64,000 nt of DNA. Source: Cohnella caldifontis (lineage in GTDB: Bacteria; Bacillota; Bacilli; Paenibacillales; Paenibacillaceae). This document shows positions 9,112 to 17,171 of the stretch, in pieces (within the stretch, counting starts at the first letter, position 1; every line of letters begins with the position of its first letter). The position numbers and the translations under genes were made by a program. A model generated the notes under the pieces. The model worked only from the letters and a program-made list of their open reading frames with translations, did no database searches and was not told the origin of the DNA. The DNA is taken from the NCBI RefSeq assembly GCF_029360585.1, contig NZ_JAQZSJ010000006.1, positions 124,001 through 188,000 on the forward strand, written 5' to 3'.

Positions 9112-9300
9112 CCGCCATTAGATGATCTCATCTTCGATTTGCTCGTTAATCCGCCGTCTCTCCGCCATTAGATGAACTCATCTTCTAATTGCTCGAAGCT
9201 ATATTGTGCACCTCGTGCACGTAATTGTTGCCAGTTTGAGAGAGTTCCAACAATTTAAAATACCTCATGCTCTATTTGGCGAGGGGCACGGGGCGAGCAA
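9112..9300. repeat. Degenerate 50-bp repeat units, left edge of the array
   Basis: About four diverged copies of the 50-bp unit lead into the main array. Two start at 9112 and 9162, exactly 50 bases apart, and carry the core GATGA-TC-TCATC or GATGA-AC-TCATC. One at about 9201-9252 carries GTGCAC-CTC-GTGCAC. One at 9253-9300 (48 bases) carries TACCTCATGCTC and ends in GCGAGCAA like the main units. Every core sits at the same place in the unit. There is no coding frame. Confidence 0.75.
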
Positions 9301-10500
9301 ATTAACGTACTACGTACGCTATTTCGCAGTAGGCACGAGAGTTCCATCCAATTAACGTACTACGTACGCTATTTCATAGCAGGTACGGGAGTTCAAGCAA
9401 ATTAACGTACCACGTACGCTATTTCGCAGGAGGCACGAGAGTTCCATCCAATTAACGTACGACGTACGCTATTTCATAGCAGGTACGGGAATTCGAGCAA
9501 ATTAACGTACCACGTACGCTATTTCATAGCAGGTACGGGAGTTCAAGCAAATTAACGTACCACGTACGCTTTTTCGCAGTAGGCACGAGAGTTCCATCCA
9601 ATTAACGTACCACGTACGCTATTTCATAGCAGGTACGGGAATTCGAGCAAATTAACGTAACACGTACGCTATCTCGCAGTAGACACGAGAGTACCACCCA
9701 ATTAACGTACCACGTACGCTATTTCATAGCAGGTACGGGAATTCGAGCACATTAACGTACCACGTACGCTAGTTCAAAGCAGGTACGGGAATTCGAGCAC
9801 ATTAACGTACCACGTACGCTAGTTCAAAGCAGGTACGGGAATTCGAGCACATTAACGTACCACGTACGCTAGTTCAAAGCAGGTACGGGAATTCGAGCAC
9901 ATTAACGTACCACGTACGCTAGTTCAAAGCAGGTACGGGAATTCGAGCACATTAACGTACCACGTACGCTAGTTCAAAGCAGGTACGGGAATTCGAGCAA
10001 ATTAACGTACCACGTACGCTATTTCATAGCAGGTACGGGAGTTCAAGCAAATTAATGTACCACGTACGCTATTTCATAGCAGGTACGGGAATTCGAGCAA
10101 ATTAACGTACCACGTACGCTATTTCGTAGCAGGGACGGGAATTCGAGCAAATTAACGTACCACGTACGCTATTTCGTAGCAGGGACGGGAATTCGAGCAA
10201 ATTAACGTACCACGTACGCTATTTCGTAGCAGGGACGGGAATTCGAGCAAATTAACGTACCACGTACGCTATTTCGTAGCAGGGACGGGAATTCGAGCAA
10301 ATTAACGTACCACGTACGCTATTTCATAGCAGGTACGGGAGTTCAAGCAAATTAACGTACCACGTACGCTATTTCGTAGCAGGTTCGGGAATTCGAGCAA
10401 ATTAACGTACCACGTACGCTATTTCGTAGCAGGTACGGGAATTCGAGCAAATTAACGTACCACGTACGCTACTTCGCTGGAGACACGGGAATTCGAACGA
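9301..10500. repeat. Tandem array of 24 units of exactly 50 bp
   Basis: Twenty-four copies follow each other with no insertion or deletion, starting at 9301, 9351 and so on to 10451. Each begins ATTAACGTACCACGTACGCT and ends with a variant of GGGAATTCGAGCAA. The core CGTAC-CAC-GTACG is a 5-bp inverted repeat. In the first 450 bases two subtypes roughly alternate, one with GCAGTAGGCACGAGAGTTCCATCCA (units 1, 3, 6, 8) and one with CATAGCAGGTACGGG (units 2, 4, 5, 7, 9). Units 10-14 and 17-20 are nearly identical blocks, a sign of recent local copying. Fifty is not a multiple of three, and no long frame exists on either strand. The array lies between two convergent genes that each have a terminator. 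I do not recognise the family. Confidence 0.97.
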
Positions 10501-10625
10501 TTTAGCGCACCTCATGCACACATTCGCAGTATGTACGGGAGTTCGGGCCATTTAGCGCACTTCATGCTCTGATTCACTGGAGGCACGGAGTTTCGAGCCA
10601 ATTTGTGCACCAAATGCGCGATTTC
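10501..10625. repeat. Degenerate 50-bp repeat units, right edge of the array
   Basis: Three diverged units continue the 50-base register at 10501, 10551 and 10601, with cores GCGCACCTCATGCAC, GCGCACTTCATGCTC and GTGCACCAAATGCGC, and tails GTTCGGGCCA or TTTCGAGCCA. The 17-mer TAGCGCACCTCATGCAC at 10503-10519 recurs exactly at 61781-61797. The last unit fades out at about 10625. Confidence 0.75.
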
Positions 10626-10659
10626 GCGGGAAGCAAGCGAGGGAGGAGTGCGACGAGAA

Positions 10660-10701
10660 AGCACAAAACAAAAACCAACTCCCGGTCGCGAAACCGGGAG
10701 T
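10660..10701 (-). terminator. Intrinsic terminator of the fucosidase operon
   Basis: ACTCCCGGT at 10678-10686 pairs with ACCGGGAGT at 10693-10701 around a 6-base loop. Read on the minus strand the stem is followed by a T-rich tail (complement of the A-rich 10665-10677). It lies 21 bases beyond the fucosidase stop. Confidence 0.85.
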
Positions 10702-10721
10702 CGGCGCGTTGCCACAAATCC

Positions 10722-11978
10722 TCATTCCTCAACGATCGCTTCCGCGACGCGGACCCCATAGTCGACCCCGTACGGGTACCCCGTCGCCTGGAACGCGAAC
10801 AAATCCTTGCCCGCGTCCTGCACGAAAGCCAGCTCCTCGCCGTTGTCGAGCCAGCGCACGGACCGCACCCGCTTGCGCACGCCCGCGAACGTCCGCGGAC
10901 CGACGCCGCCGGAAGGGACGGTGACGTTCCAGTCCCCGGAAACGGCCAGTCGGTGCACGAAGAAGTACAGCTTGCCGTCCTCCCCGGCCAGCCCGAAATC
11001 GCTGCCGCCTCCGGCGATGCCGCACGGCGACGCGCGGTAAATCGCGGGCTCGAACACGCGGATCCAGCCGCCGATTTTCTCGAGCGTCGCCTCTTGCAGC
11101 TTGTCGACCGCGCCGGTCCCCATCAATCCGATGTTAAGCAGGTAGTTGGCGCCGACTTTCCGGCACGCGCACAGGTGCTCGATCAACGCTTTGGTCGACT
11201 TATAGGCGAAGTCCGCGCTGCCGTATCCCCAGTAGGCGCCCATCGTCTGGCACATTTCCGCGGCGACGTATTTCGGCTTGCCCCGGCGATCCATCGGATG
11301 GGGACGTCCTTGCTCGAACGTCACGGAGTCGATCTCCGGATGGCCGTATTCCCCGAGCTTGTGCAAGCCCGAATTGTTGACGATAATCGCTTCCGGCTGA
11401 AGGCGCCGGATCATGCCGTACAGCTCGTCCTCCTGCCAATCCGCGTCCGGCCGGTCCCAGTTGCCGTCGAACCAAAAACCCCCGACTTTGCCGTAATGGG
11501 TGCACAACACCTCCACCGAGTCCCGCAAATACTTCAAATACGCCGGAAAATCGGTGCGGTAGCTATCCCGATGCCAATCGAGCGTCGTGTGGTAGAAGAA
11601 CGGCACGATCCCTTCGGCGCGGCACCCTTCCGCGAAGTCCGCGATCAGGTCGCGTCCGGCGGGGCTGTGCACCGCGTCGTGATCGCTCAGGCCCCGCGTG
11701 TCGAACAACGAGAACCCGTCGTGATGGCGCGCCGTCAGCGTGACGTATTTCATGCCCGCGCGTTTCGCCAGCCGGGCGATCGCCCGGCCGCTGAAATCTT
11801 CCGCGGCGAACGTGTCCTTCAGGCGGGCGTATTCGGCTTTCGGAATGTTCCTCAGCTTCATGACCCACTCGCCAGACGCCAATTGGGCGTACAGCCCCCA
11901 GTGGATGAACATGCCGAAGCCGAGCCGCTCGAACGCTCTAACGTACGGCGCGGGTTCCGGAATCCGATCCCGTTCCAT
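10722..11978 (-). CDS. Alpha-L-fucosidase, glycoside hydrolase family 29
   Basis: About 418 aa, cytoplasmic (no signal peptide). The family hallmarks are the N-terminal GMFIHWGLYA, the TARHHDGFSLFDT stretch and the nucleophile Asp in GGFWFDGNWDR. GH29 enzymes release terminal alpha-L-fucose with retention. The start at 11978 (MERDRIPEP) follows AAAGGAG at 10 bases. It lies 112 bases downstream of the GH42 beta-galactosidase on the same strand and probably shares its transcript. With the alpha-xylosidase across the repeat array it makes a set able to strip Fuc-Gal-Xyl side chains. The C-terminal beta-domain is short. Confidence 0.9.
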   Translation of the reverse strand: MERDRIPEPAPYVRAFERLGFGMFIHWGLYAQLASGEWVMKLRNIPKAEYARLKDTFAAEDFSGRAIARLAKRAGMKYVTLTARHHDGFSLFDTRGLSDHDAVHSPAGRDLIADFAEGCRAEGIVPFFYHTTLDWHRDSYRTDFPAYLKYLRDSVEVLCTHYGKVGGFWFDGNWDRPDADWQEDELYGMIRRLQPEAIIVNNSGLHKLGEYGHPEIDSVTFEQGRPHPMDRRGKPKYVAAEMCQTMGAYWGYGSADFAYKSTKALIEHLCACRKVGANYLLNIGLMGTGAVDKLQEATLEKIGGWIRVFEPAIYRASPCGIAGGGSDFGLAGEDGKLYFFVHRLAVSGDWNVTVPSGGVGPRTFAGVRKRVRSVRWLDNGEELAFVQDAGKDLFAFQATGYPYGVDYGVRVAEAIVEE

Positions 11979-12090
11979 CTCCTGCTCGCTCCTTTCGCAT
12001 CTTCGACCGCCGTCATCCGGCGAAGGACCGCGGTCCGGCGACAACCGCTCGCCATTCCGTCGAACCGGTCCGCGGCCCGGCGAAAACCCG

Positions 12091-14190
12091 TCAGCCGCCC
12101 ACGCGCACGATCCACACGCCTCGGCCGGCCAACTCGGCCGTTCCCGCCAGCTTCTGCCCGCTCAGCAGCTCCGTGCCCGCCCGCTCGCCAAGGTCGACCC
12201 GCGCCGCATCCGCGTTGTGGTTCAGGACGAACAAATATTCCCGGCCATCCTTCTCCCGCAGCGTCGCCTCGACGCCTTCCGGTGCCTCCGCAAGCAGCGG
12301 GGCGTCCCCTCGGCCCATGCAAAGCCGCGGCAGCCAATCGTTCAGGAACGCCTGCTCCGGACTCGTCGCCAAGTACCAGGCTTCGCCTTGGCCGAACTTG
12401 TTCACCGTCAGCGCCGGCATGCCGCGATAGAAATCATCGCCGTATACCGCCTTGACTTCCGCTCCTTCGGAATGGATCAAATCGCAGAGCATGCCGCAAG
12501 CGTATTCCGTCCGCATGCCGTTCCAGCCGCCGGACGATATCACCATGCGGTTGCTCTGCGTCGGCAGCAGCGCGTCGATCTCCTCCGCCCAGATGCCGAG
12601 CAGCTTGCGCAGCTTGCCCGGGTAGCCCCCGGTCACGACGCGGTCGTTCTCGTCCACGATGCCGCTGAAGAATGTCGTGACGAGCGTACCGCCCCGGCTC
12701 ACGAACGCCTCCAGCTTTTCAGCGACGCCCGGTTTTACCATGTAAAGCACCGGAGCGATCAAGACGTCGTAGCCGTCCCAATCCGCCTCCACGCCGACCA
12801 CGTCGGCCGGAATCCGGGACCGATACAGCGCATCGTAGCATTTATGGGCTTCCTTTACGTATTGCAGGGCGATCGTCGGTCCGCTGGACATTTCCACGGC
12901 CCACCAGTTCTCCCAATCGAACAGCACGGCGGTTTTCGTCTTCACCCGGCTGTCCAGCAGCTCCGCGCCCAGCCGGTTCAATTCGCCGCCCAGCTCGGCG
13001 CATTCGCGGAACACGCGCGTATGCTCGTGGCCGACGTGCTCGATGACGGCGCCATGGTACTTCTCGCAGGCGCCGATCGAACGCCGCAGTTGGAAGAACA
13101 TAACCGTGTCCGCCCCGCGCGCCACCGCCTGGTAACTCCACAGCCGCATGACGCCCGGACGTTTCAGCGAGTTGTAGGGCTGCCAGTTTTGCTGGCTCGG
13201 CGTCTGCTCCATCAGCATGAACGGCAACCCTTCCTTCAACCCGCGCATCAGGTCGTGCATCATCGCGGTGTAACTGTGCGGCGTGTCGAGCGAAGGGTAG
13301 TTGTCCCAGGAGACGACGTCCATTTTCTTGGCCCATTTGCGGTAATCGAGCTCTTTGAACGCCCCCATCAGATTCGTCGTAACCGGCACGTCCGGCGTAT
13401 GCTTCTTGAGCGCATCGTACTCGAGCTCATAGCAGGCCAGCAGGCTGTCGGATTGGAAACGCCGGTAGTCGAGCGAAATTCCTTGGAAGTTCGTCTCGGT
13501 CCGCCCGTTCGCCCCGCGCCATTCTTCGCTCACGCCGCTCGGAGGCACGATGTCGTCCCAATCGTAGAACGTATGGCCCCAGAACGCCGTGTTCCAGACG
13601 CGGTTCACTTCCCCGATCGTGCCGTACCGTTGCCGCAGCCAGTCGCGGAACGCCGCGGCGCAGTTGTCGCAGTAGCAATACCCGCCGTATTCGTTCGACA
13701 CGTGCCAGACGAGCAGCGCCGGATGGTTCTTGTACCGTTCCGCGAGCTTACCCGCCATTTTCTCGGAGAAGCGGCGATAGGTCGGGCTGTTCGGGCAGGA
13801 ATTGTGGCGTCCGCCGAATTTCCGCTTGCGGCCGTCGAAATCGACGCGGGTCACGTCGGGATAACGCCGCGCCATCCAGGCCGGATGGGCGCCCGTGCTC
13901 GTCGCCAGGCAGACGCCGATTCCGTTCGCGTGAAGCTTGTCCATCATTTCGTCGAGCCAGCCGAAGTCGTACGTCTCTTCGTTCGGCTGGTTTTTCGCCC
14001 AGGCGAATACGTTCAGCGTCGCTACGTCGATGCCGGCGAGCTTGAACATCCGGACGTCCTCGTCCCAAATCTCTTTCTCCCACTGGTCGGGATTGTAGTC
14101 GCCCCCGTACCAAATCTTCGGTTTCTTCGCGTTGATCAACGCCCGCACCCCATTCGGCGATCCGATAAAATCGCATCGTTTTACTCTCAT
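12091..14190 (-). CDS. Beta-galactosidase, glycoside hydrolase family 42
   Basis: Cytoplasmic GH42 enzyme of about 680-700 aa. The N-terminal TIM barrel starts KPKIWYGGDYNPDQW, the acid/base Glu lies in WHVSNEYGGYC, and the nucleophile Glu in LMEQTPSQQNW. A Cys cluster (CYCDNC) just after the acid/base matches the structural zinc site of many GH42 enzymes. The start is uncertain. The ATG at 14190 gives 699 aa but lacks a ribosome site; a TTG at 14139 gives 682 aa, closer to the family length, with GGGGTG 6 bases upstream. It is divergent from an AraC regulator and is followed by the fucosidase. Confidence 0.92.
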   Translation of the reverse strand: MRVKRCDFIGSPNGVRALINAKKPKIWYGGDYNPDQWEKEIWDEDVRMFKLAGIDVATLNVFAWAKNQPNEETYDFGWLDEMMDKLHANGIGVCLATSTGAHPAWMARRYPDVTRVDFDGRKRKFGGRHNSCPNSPTYRRFSEKMAGKLAERYKNHPALLVWHVSNEYGGYCYCDNCAAAFRDWLRQRYGTIGEVNRVWNTAFWGHTFYDWDDIVPPSGVSEEWRGANGRTETNFQGISLDYRRFQSDSLLACYELEYDALKKHTPDVPVTTNLMGAFKELDYRKWAKKMDVVSWDNYPSLDTPHSYTAMMHDLMRGLKEGLPFMLMEQTPSQQNWQPYNSLKRPGVMRLWSYQAVARGADTVMFFQLRRSIGACEKYHGAVIEHVGHEHTRVFRECAELGGELNRLGAELLDSRVKTKTAVLFDWENWWAVEMSSGPTIALQYVKEAHKCYDALYRSRIPADVVGVEADWDGYDVLIAPVLYMVKPGVAEKLEAFVSRGGTLVTTFFSGIVDENDRVVTGGYPGKLRKLLGIWAEEIDALLPTQSNRMVISSGGWNGMRTEYACGMLCDLIHSEGAEVKAVYGDDFYRGMPALTVNKFGQGEAWYLATSPEQAFLNDWLPRLCMGRGDAPLLAEAPEGVEATLREKDGREYLFVLNHNADAARVDLGERAGTELLSGQKLAGTAELAGRGVWIVRVGG

Positions 14191-14193
14191 TCT

Positions 14194-14223
14194 ATGACGA
14201 AAATTCAGCCGTTTCGATATAAT
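14194..14223 (+). promoter_or_regulatory. Promoter of the AraC regulator
   Basis: A perfect -10 TATAAT lies at 14218-14223, with a weak -35 (ATGACG at 14194-14199, 18-base spacing). It overlaps the 5' end of the divergent GH42 gene, so expression of the two genes is probably coupled. Confidence 0.55.
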
Positions 14224-14259
14224 ATAAAGGAGTTGGATATAAGAAAATGGAGGTTCGGC

Positions 14260-15105
14260 ATGATGCGAAGAATCGTGCTGCCGGTGCCGCCGGAGCCCCT
14301 TCCGATCGGCCTGGAGACGATCGGCAACAATCCCGACCAGGAGCCGATCGAGCGGCCGCTCGGCTATCCCTGCTTTCACTGGCTCCATACGGTGGACGGC
14401 GAGGGGGAATGGGAAGCGGAGTTCGGGATCTGGCGGCTGCCGCCCCGGACGGGGATTCTCGTGCATCCGGGCGTGCCGCACCGGTACCGGGCCAAATCGT
14501 CCGTCTGGCGGACGGCATACATCACGTTCGAGGGCAGCGCGGGCCTGGAGTGGATCCGCTCCGCGTTCGGCGCGCGGACGGAGAGGTATCAATGGGAACA
14601 AGGAGAAAACCGGATCTCCGCGCAATGGGAGCGGATGATGACGATGGCCGAAAGCGGCGGGGACCGTTCGGGATGGGAGCTGTCCGCCGAGCTGTACCGG
14701 TTTTTGACGCTGCTCAAGACGGCTGGCCGGACCGACCACCGGCCCTCCATGTCCCGCAGGCTGGAAAACATGCAGTCTCTTCTCGAATGGCTGGAGACGG
14801 AGTATGCCGATCCGGAGCTCAGCCTATCCGAAATGGCGCGGCGGCTGGGCATCGGGGAACGGCAGTTGAACGAACGGTTCCGCCAGCTGTTCGGGCAGTC
14901 GGCTTACGCCTACCTCATCCGGCTGCGGCTGCGGAAGGCGAAGGAGAAGCTGCCGGTGTTGACCCATTGCACGGTGAAGGAGATCGGGGAAGCCGTCGGG
15001 TTCCGGGACGCCAGCCATTTCATCGCGACGTTCCGGAGGAAGGAAGGTCTCACGCCGGAGCAGTACCGCCGCCTGCACGGCTCTCCTCTTCCGCGGAGCG
15101 AGTAG
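14260..15105 (+). CDS. AraC-family regulator beside GH42/GH29 genes
   Basis: 281 aa with an N-terminal cupin-like ligand domain (CFHWLHTVDGEGEWE...TGILVHPGVPHRYRA) and a C-terminal AraC DNA-binding domain (LSEMARRLGIGERQLNERFRQLFG and VKEIGEAVGFRDASHFIATFRR). Two ATG codons in tandem at 14260 and 14263 follow a GGAGG site at 14249-14253. It is divergent from the beta-galactosidase, so it is the likely activator of the GH42-GH29 operon. The inducer is unknown but should be a product of the fucosidase/galactosidase substrate. Confidence 0.88.
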   Translation: MMRRIVLPVPPEPLPIGLETIGNNPDQEPIERPLGYPCFHWLHTVDGEGEWEAEFGIWRLPPRTGILVHPGVPHRYRAKSSVWRTAYITFEGSAGLEWIRSAFGARTERYQWEQGENRISAQWERMMTMAESGGDRSGWELSAELYRFLTLLKTAGRTDHRPSMSRRLENMQSLLEWLETEYADPELSLSEMARRLGIGERQLNERFRQLFGQSAYAYLIRLRLRKAKEKLPVLTHCTVKEIGEAVGFRDASHFIATFRRKEGLTPEQYRRLHGSPLPRSE

Positions 15106-15209
15106 CGTCGATAATGGAATTGCGGAATCGCCCCGGCCGACCCGTCCGCCACGTCGTCACCTTCGAAACCGATCAACGCCGATCCCCTATCGAAAGAAAG
15201 CTACCTTCG

Positions 15210-16337
15210 TCACACGACCCGGCTGGAGCCCGGGATTTTGCGAACCAGCGCCGCCGCCGCATAAACGAGCAGGAGGGCGATGCCGCCGGCCACGGCGAAT
15301 TTAAGCAGCGGATTCCAAGCCAGCGAGCGGAATGCGAAGCCCGAGCAGGTGACGAACAAGGCATGCAGGATGTACACGGCGAACGCGTGGCCGGAGAGCC
15401 AGCGGGTCGTACGTGTCGGAGCCCCGTTCCATCGTTCGCGGAACCAGACAAGCAGCATGTAGGTGATGCCCAGTCCCAGCAGCGGGTCCAGCAGCGCATA
15501 GAAAGCGGCTTGCCAGCTCACTCCGCCCATGAACGCGGACATACGGCCTTCCAGCGCGCCGCCGAGCGCCATTCCCGCCGGCAGCGTCACGACCATCGCG
15601 ACGACCGGCCATCTCCATCGGCGCGCCGTGTCGACGCTCAGCTGCTGCAGCCAATCCCCGCGATAAGCCGCCGTTCCCGCAGCGAACAACCCGATATAGG
15701 CCGGAAAATAACCCAACTGCAGGTGAATCCATTCGGTTCCGACGGGAAAGGCCATCCGCACCGGGAAATTGGCCGCAGCGACGGCAGCGACATAACCGGC
15801 CATCAAGCGAGGCGTCAATCGAGGAGGCGATAGACGGAATTTGCCCGTTTCCGCCGCAAGCCGGATCCCGGCGTACACGAGGAAGAAGATCAGCAGCGCT
15901 TCCAGATACCATAGAGGTCCAACCGCGAACTCTGCGATTCCTCGAAGCGGATGAGGAAAAACCTCCGCCCGGAGATACGACGCCATCGAGCCCGAATAGC
16001 CGGAAGAAAAGTAACCCAGCAGCGGCGCGATGACCAGCATGAAAAACAACAGCGGAATCCCGAAACGGATCAACCGCGCCTTCAGGAAATGCAAGCCTCC
16101 CCGGCGATCGTATGAGGCCGGCGTCACGTAACCGGAAACGAAAAAAAACAGGCCCATGAAAAACGTCTGATCGACCGCCGTCAGCGTCGAGAGCAGCGCC
16201 GTCACCGCCGCGTTGTCCGTGCGCTCGTAGTAGTACCAGCTACCCGCTCCCCCGTACATAATCGCCGTATGGTGCAGGACGACCAACGCCGTAAGAAAAA
16301 CCTTCAACCGATCCAAATAAACCAACCGCTTCTCCAT
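15210..16337 (-). CDS. Acyltransferase family 3 membrane protein
   Basis: About 375 aa with roughly ten transmembrane segments. The N-terminal YLDRLKVFLTALVVLHHTAI holds the conserved Arg and the HH pair of the Acyl_transf_3 (OafA/NodX/WecH) family, and the FFFVSGY motif follows. Members move acyl groups, often acetyl, onto surface polysaccharides or other extracytoplasmic substrates. The ATG at 16337 (MEKRLVYLDR) follows AAGGTGG. It is divergent from the NarL-type regulator and convergent with the AraC gene. The acceptor cannot be told. Confidence 0.85.
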   Translation of the reverse strand: MEKRLVYLDRLKVFLTALVVLHHTAIMYGGAGSWYYYERTDNAAVTALLSTLTAVDQTFFMGLFFFVSGYVTPASYDRRGGLHFLKARLIRFGIPLLFFMLVIAPLLGYFSSGYSGSMASYLRAEVFPHPLRGIAEFAVGPLWYLEALLIFFLVYAGIRLAAETGKFRLSPPRLTPRLMAGYVAAVAAANFPVRMAFPVGTEWIHLQLGYFPAYIGLFAAGTAAYRGDWLQQLSVDTARRWRWPVVAMVVTLPAGMALGGALEGRMSAFMGGVSWQAAFYALLDPLLGLGITYMLLVWFRERWNGAPTRTTRWLSGHAFAVYILHALFVTCSGFAFRSLAWNPLLKFAVAGGIALLLVYAAAALVRKIPGSSRVV

Positions 16338-16394
16338 GTTTCCACCTTCCTTGCGGGTTCTTGATTCCACCCTATCACGATCCCCGCGGGGCCT

Positions 16395-16478
16395 CACCGA
16401 AAAAGAACGCCGAACCCCCGCAAAAACCTTTTCGGTGCGCTTCCGGCCGATTTCGGTGCCGAAATCGGGCCCTTATAG
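16395..16478. promoter_or_regulatory. Divergent control region with repeated TTTCGGTG elements
   Basis: Between the acyltransferase and the NarL-type regulator lies a perfect 10-bp inverted repeat, CCGATTTCGG at 16447-16456 and its complement at 16459-16468. A second pair, CACCGAAAA at 16395-16403 and TTTTCGGTG at 16429-16437, uses the same motif. A TATAGT hexamer at 16473-16478 is a likely -10 for the regulator, so the perfect palindrome lies where the -35 would be. This is a good candidate binding site for the regulator itself. Confidence 0.55.
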
Positions 16479-16521
16479 TAAAGTAAGAAGAAGATAAGGA
16501 AAAACGTTTGGGGGAACCGAC

Positions 16522-17169
16522 TTGAAGCCGCTTTTGTTGGTGGACGATCATCGCTCCTTTTTGGCCGGAACCGCCATGCTGCTGGAAAAACACGGATTCG
16601 AGGTCATGACCGCGTCCAGCGGTACCGCTGCTTTGGAGATCATGGAGCGGCAGGCTTTCGAATTGTACGTGTTCGACCTCAAGCTGCCGGGCATGGACGG
16701 GTACGAATTGACCGAAGCGACGCTTCGGCGTCAACCGGAAGCGATCATCGTCATTTTGACCGGAGAGGATATCGCGGAGCATTACGACCGGCTGATGGAG
16801 TCCGGGGTGACGGGCGTACTCGAGAAAGCCGCCGGCGAAGCGGAATTGATCCAGACGCTTCGTTTGGCCCTGCAGCATTTCACGATTCTGCCCACCGAGC
16901 TGGCCAGGCAGCTGAGAACGAAAAACCATTTCCTGCTTCAGCACCCCCAAGGGGCCGGAGCGAACCGGCCGTTGTCCGATCGGGAAGTGTCGGTACTGAA
17001 GCTGATCGCGTTGGGACATAAAAACAAAGACATTGCGGACCGGCTGTTCATGAGCCAGCGCAACGTCGAATATTCGATCTCCCATTTATTCGAGAAATTA
17101 GGCGTATCTTCCCGTCAGGACGCCGTGCTGAAAGGGATCGAGGGGAAGTGGCTGAACCTGGAAGCGTAA
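16522..17169 (+). CDS. NarL/FixJ-type response regulator
   Basis: 215 aa, TTG start after GGGGGAA. The receiver domain has DD at 8-9, phospho-acceptor Asp52 in FDLKLPGMDG and Lys102 in VLEKAAG. The LuxR-type helix-turn-helix follows (LSDREVSVLKLIALGHKNKDIADRLFMSQRNVEYSISHLFEKLGV). It is convergent with the NarX-type kinase at 17172, stops only 2 bases apart, which is almost certainly its partner although the two are on opposite strands. The divergent acyltransferase is a candidate target. Confidence 0.9.
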   Translation: MKPLLLVDDHRSFLAGTAMLLEKHGFEVMTASSGTAALEIMERQAFELYVFDLKLPGMDGYELTEATLRRQPEAIIVILTGEDIAEHYDRLMESGVTGVLEKAAGEAELIQTLRLALQHFTILPTELARQLRTKNHFLLQHPQGAGANRPLSDREVSVLKLIALGHKNKDIADRLFMSQRNVEYSISHLFEKLGVSSRQDAVLKGIEGKWLNLEA

Positions 17170-17171
17170 CG

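Noticed and set aside
9301-10500. CRISPR array
   Set aside because: The whole 50-base unit is conserved; there are no unique spacers alternating with a short repeat, and no cas genes are in the window.
9301-10500. Integron attC cassette array or tandem attachment sites
   Set aside because: No cassette genes lie between the units, no integrase is seen, and the unit length is fixed.
11740-14259. N-terminal extension of the AraC gene through the fucosidase and galactosidase region
   Set aside because: The extension is the antisense of the GH29 and GH42 genes; the real AraC start at 14260 has a promoter and GGAGG.
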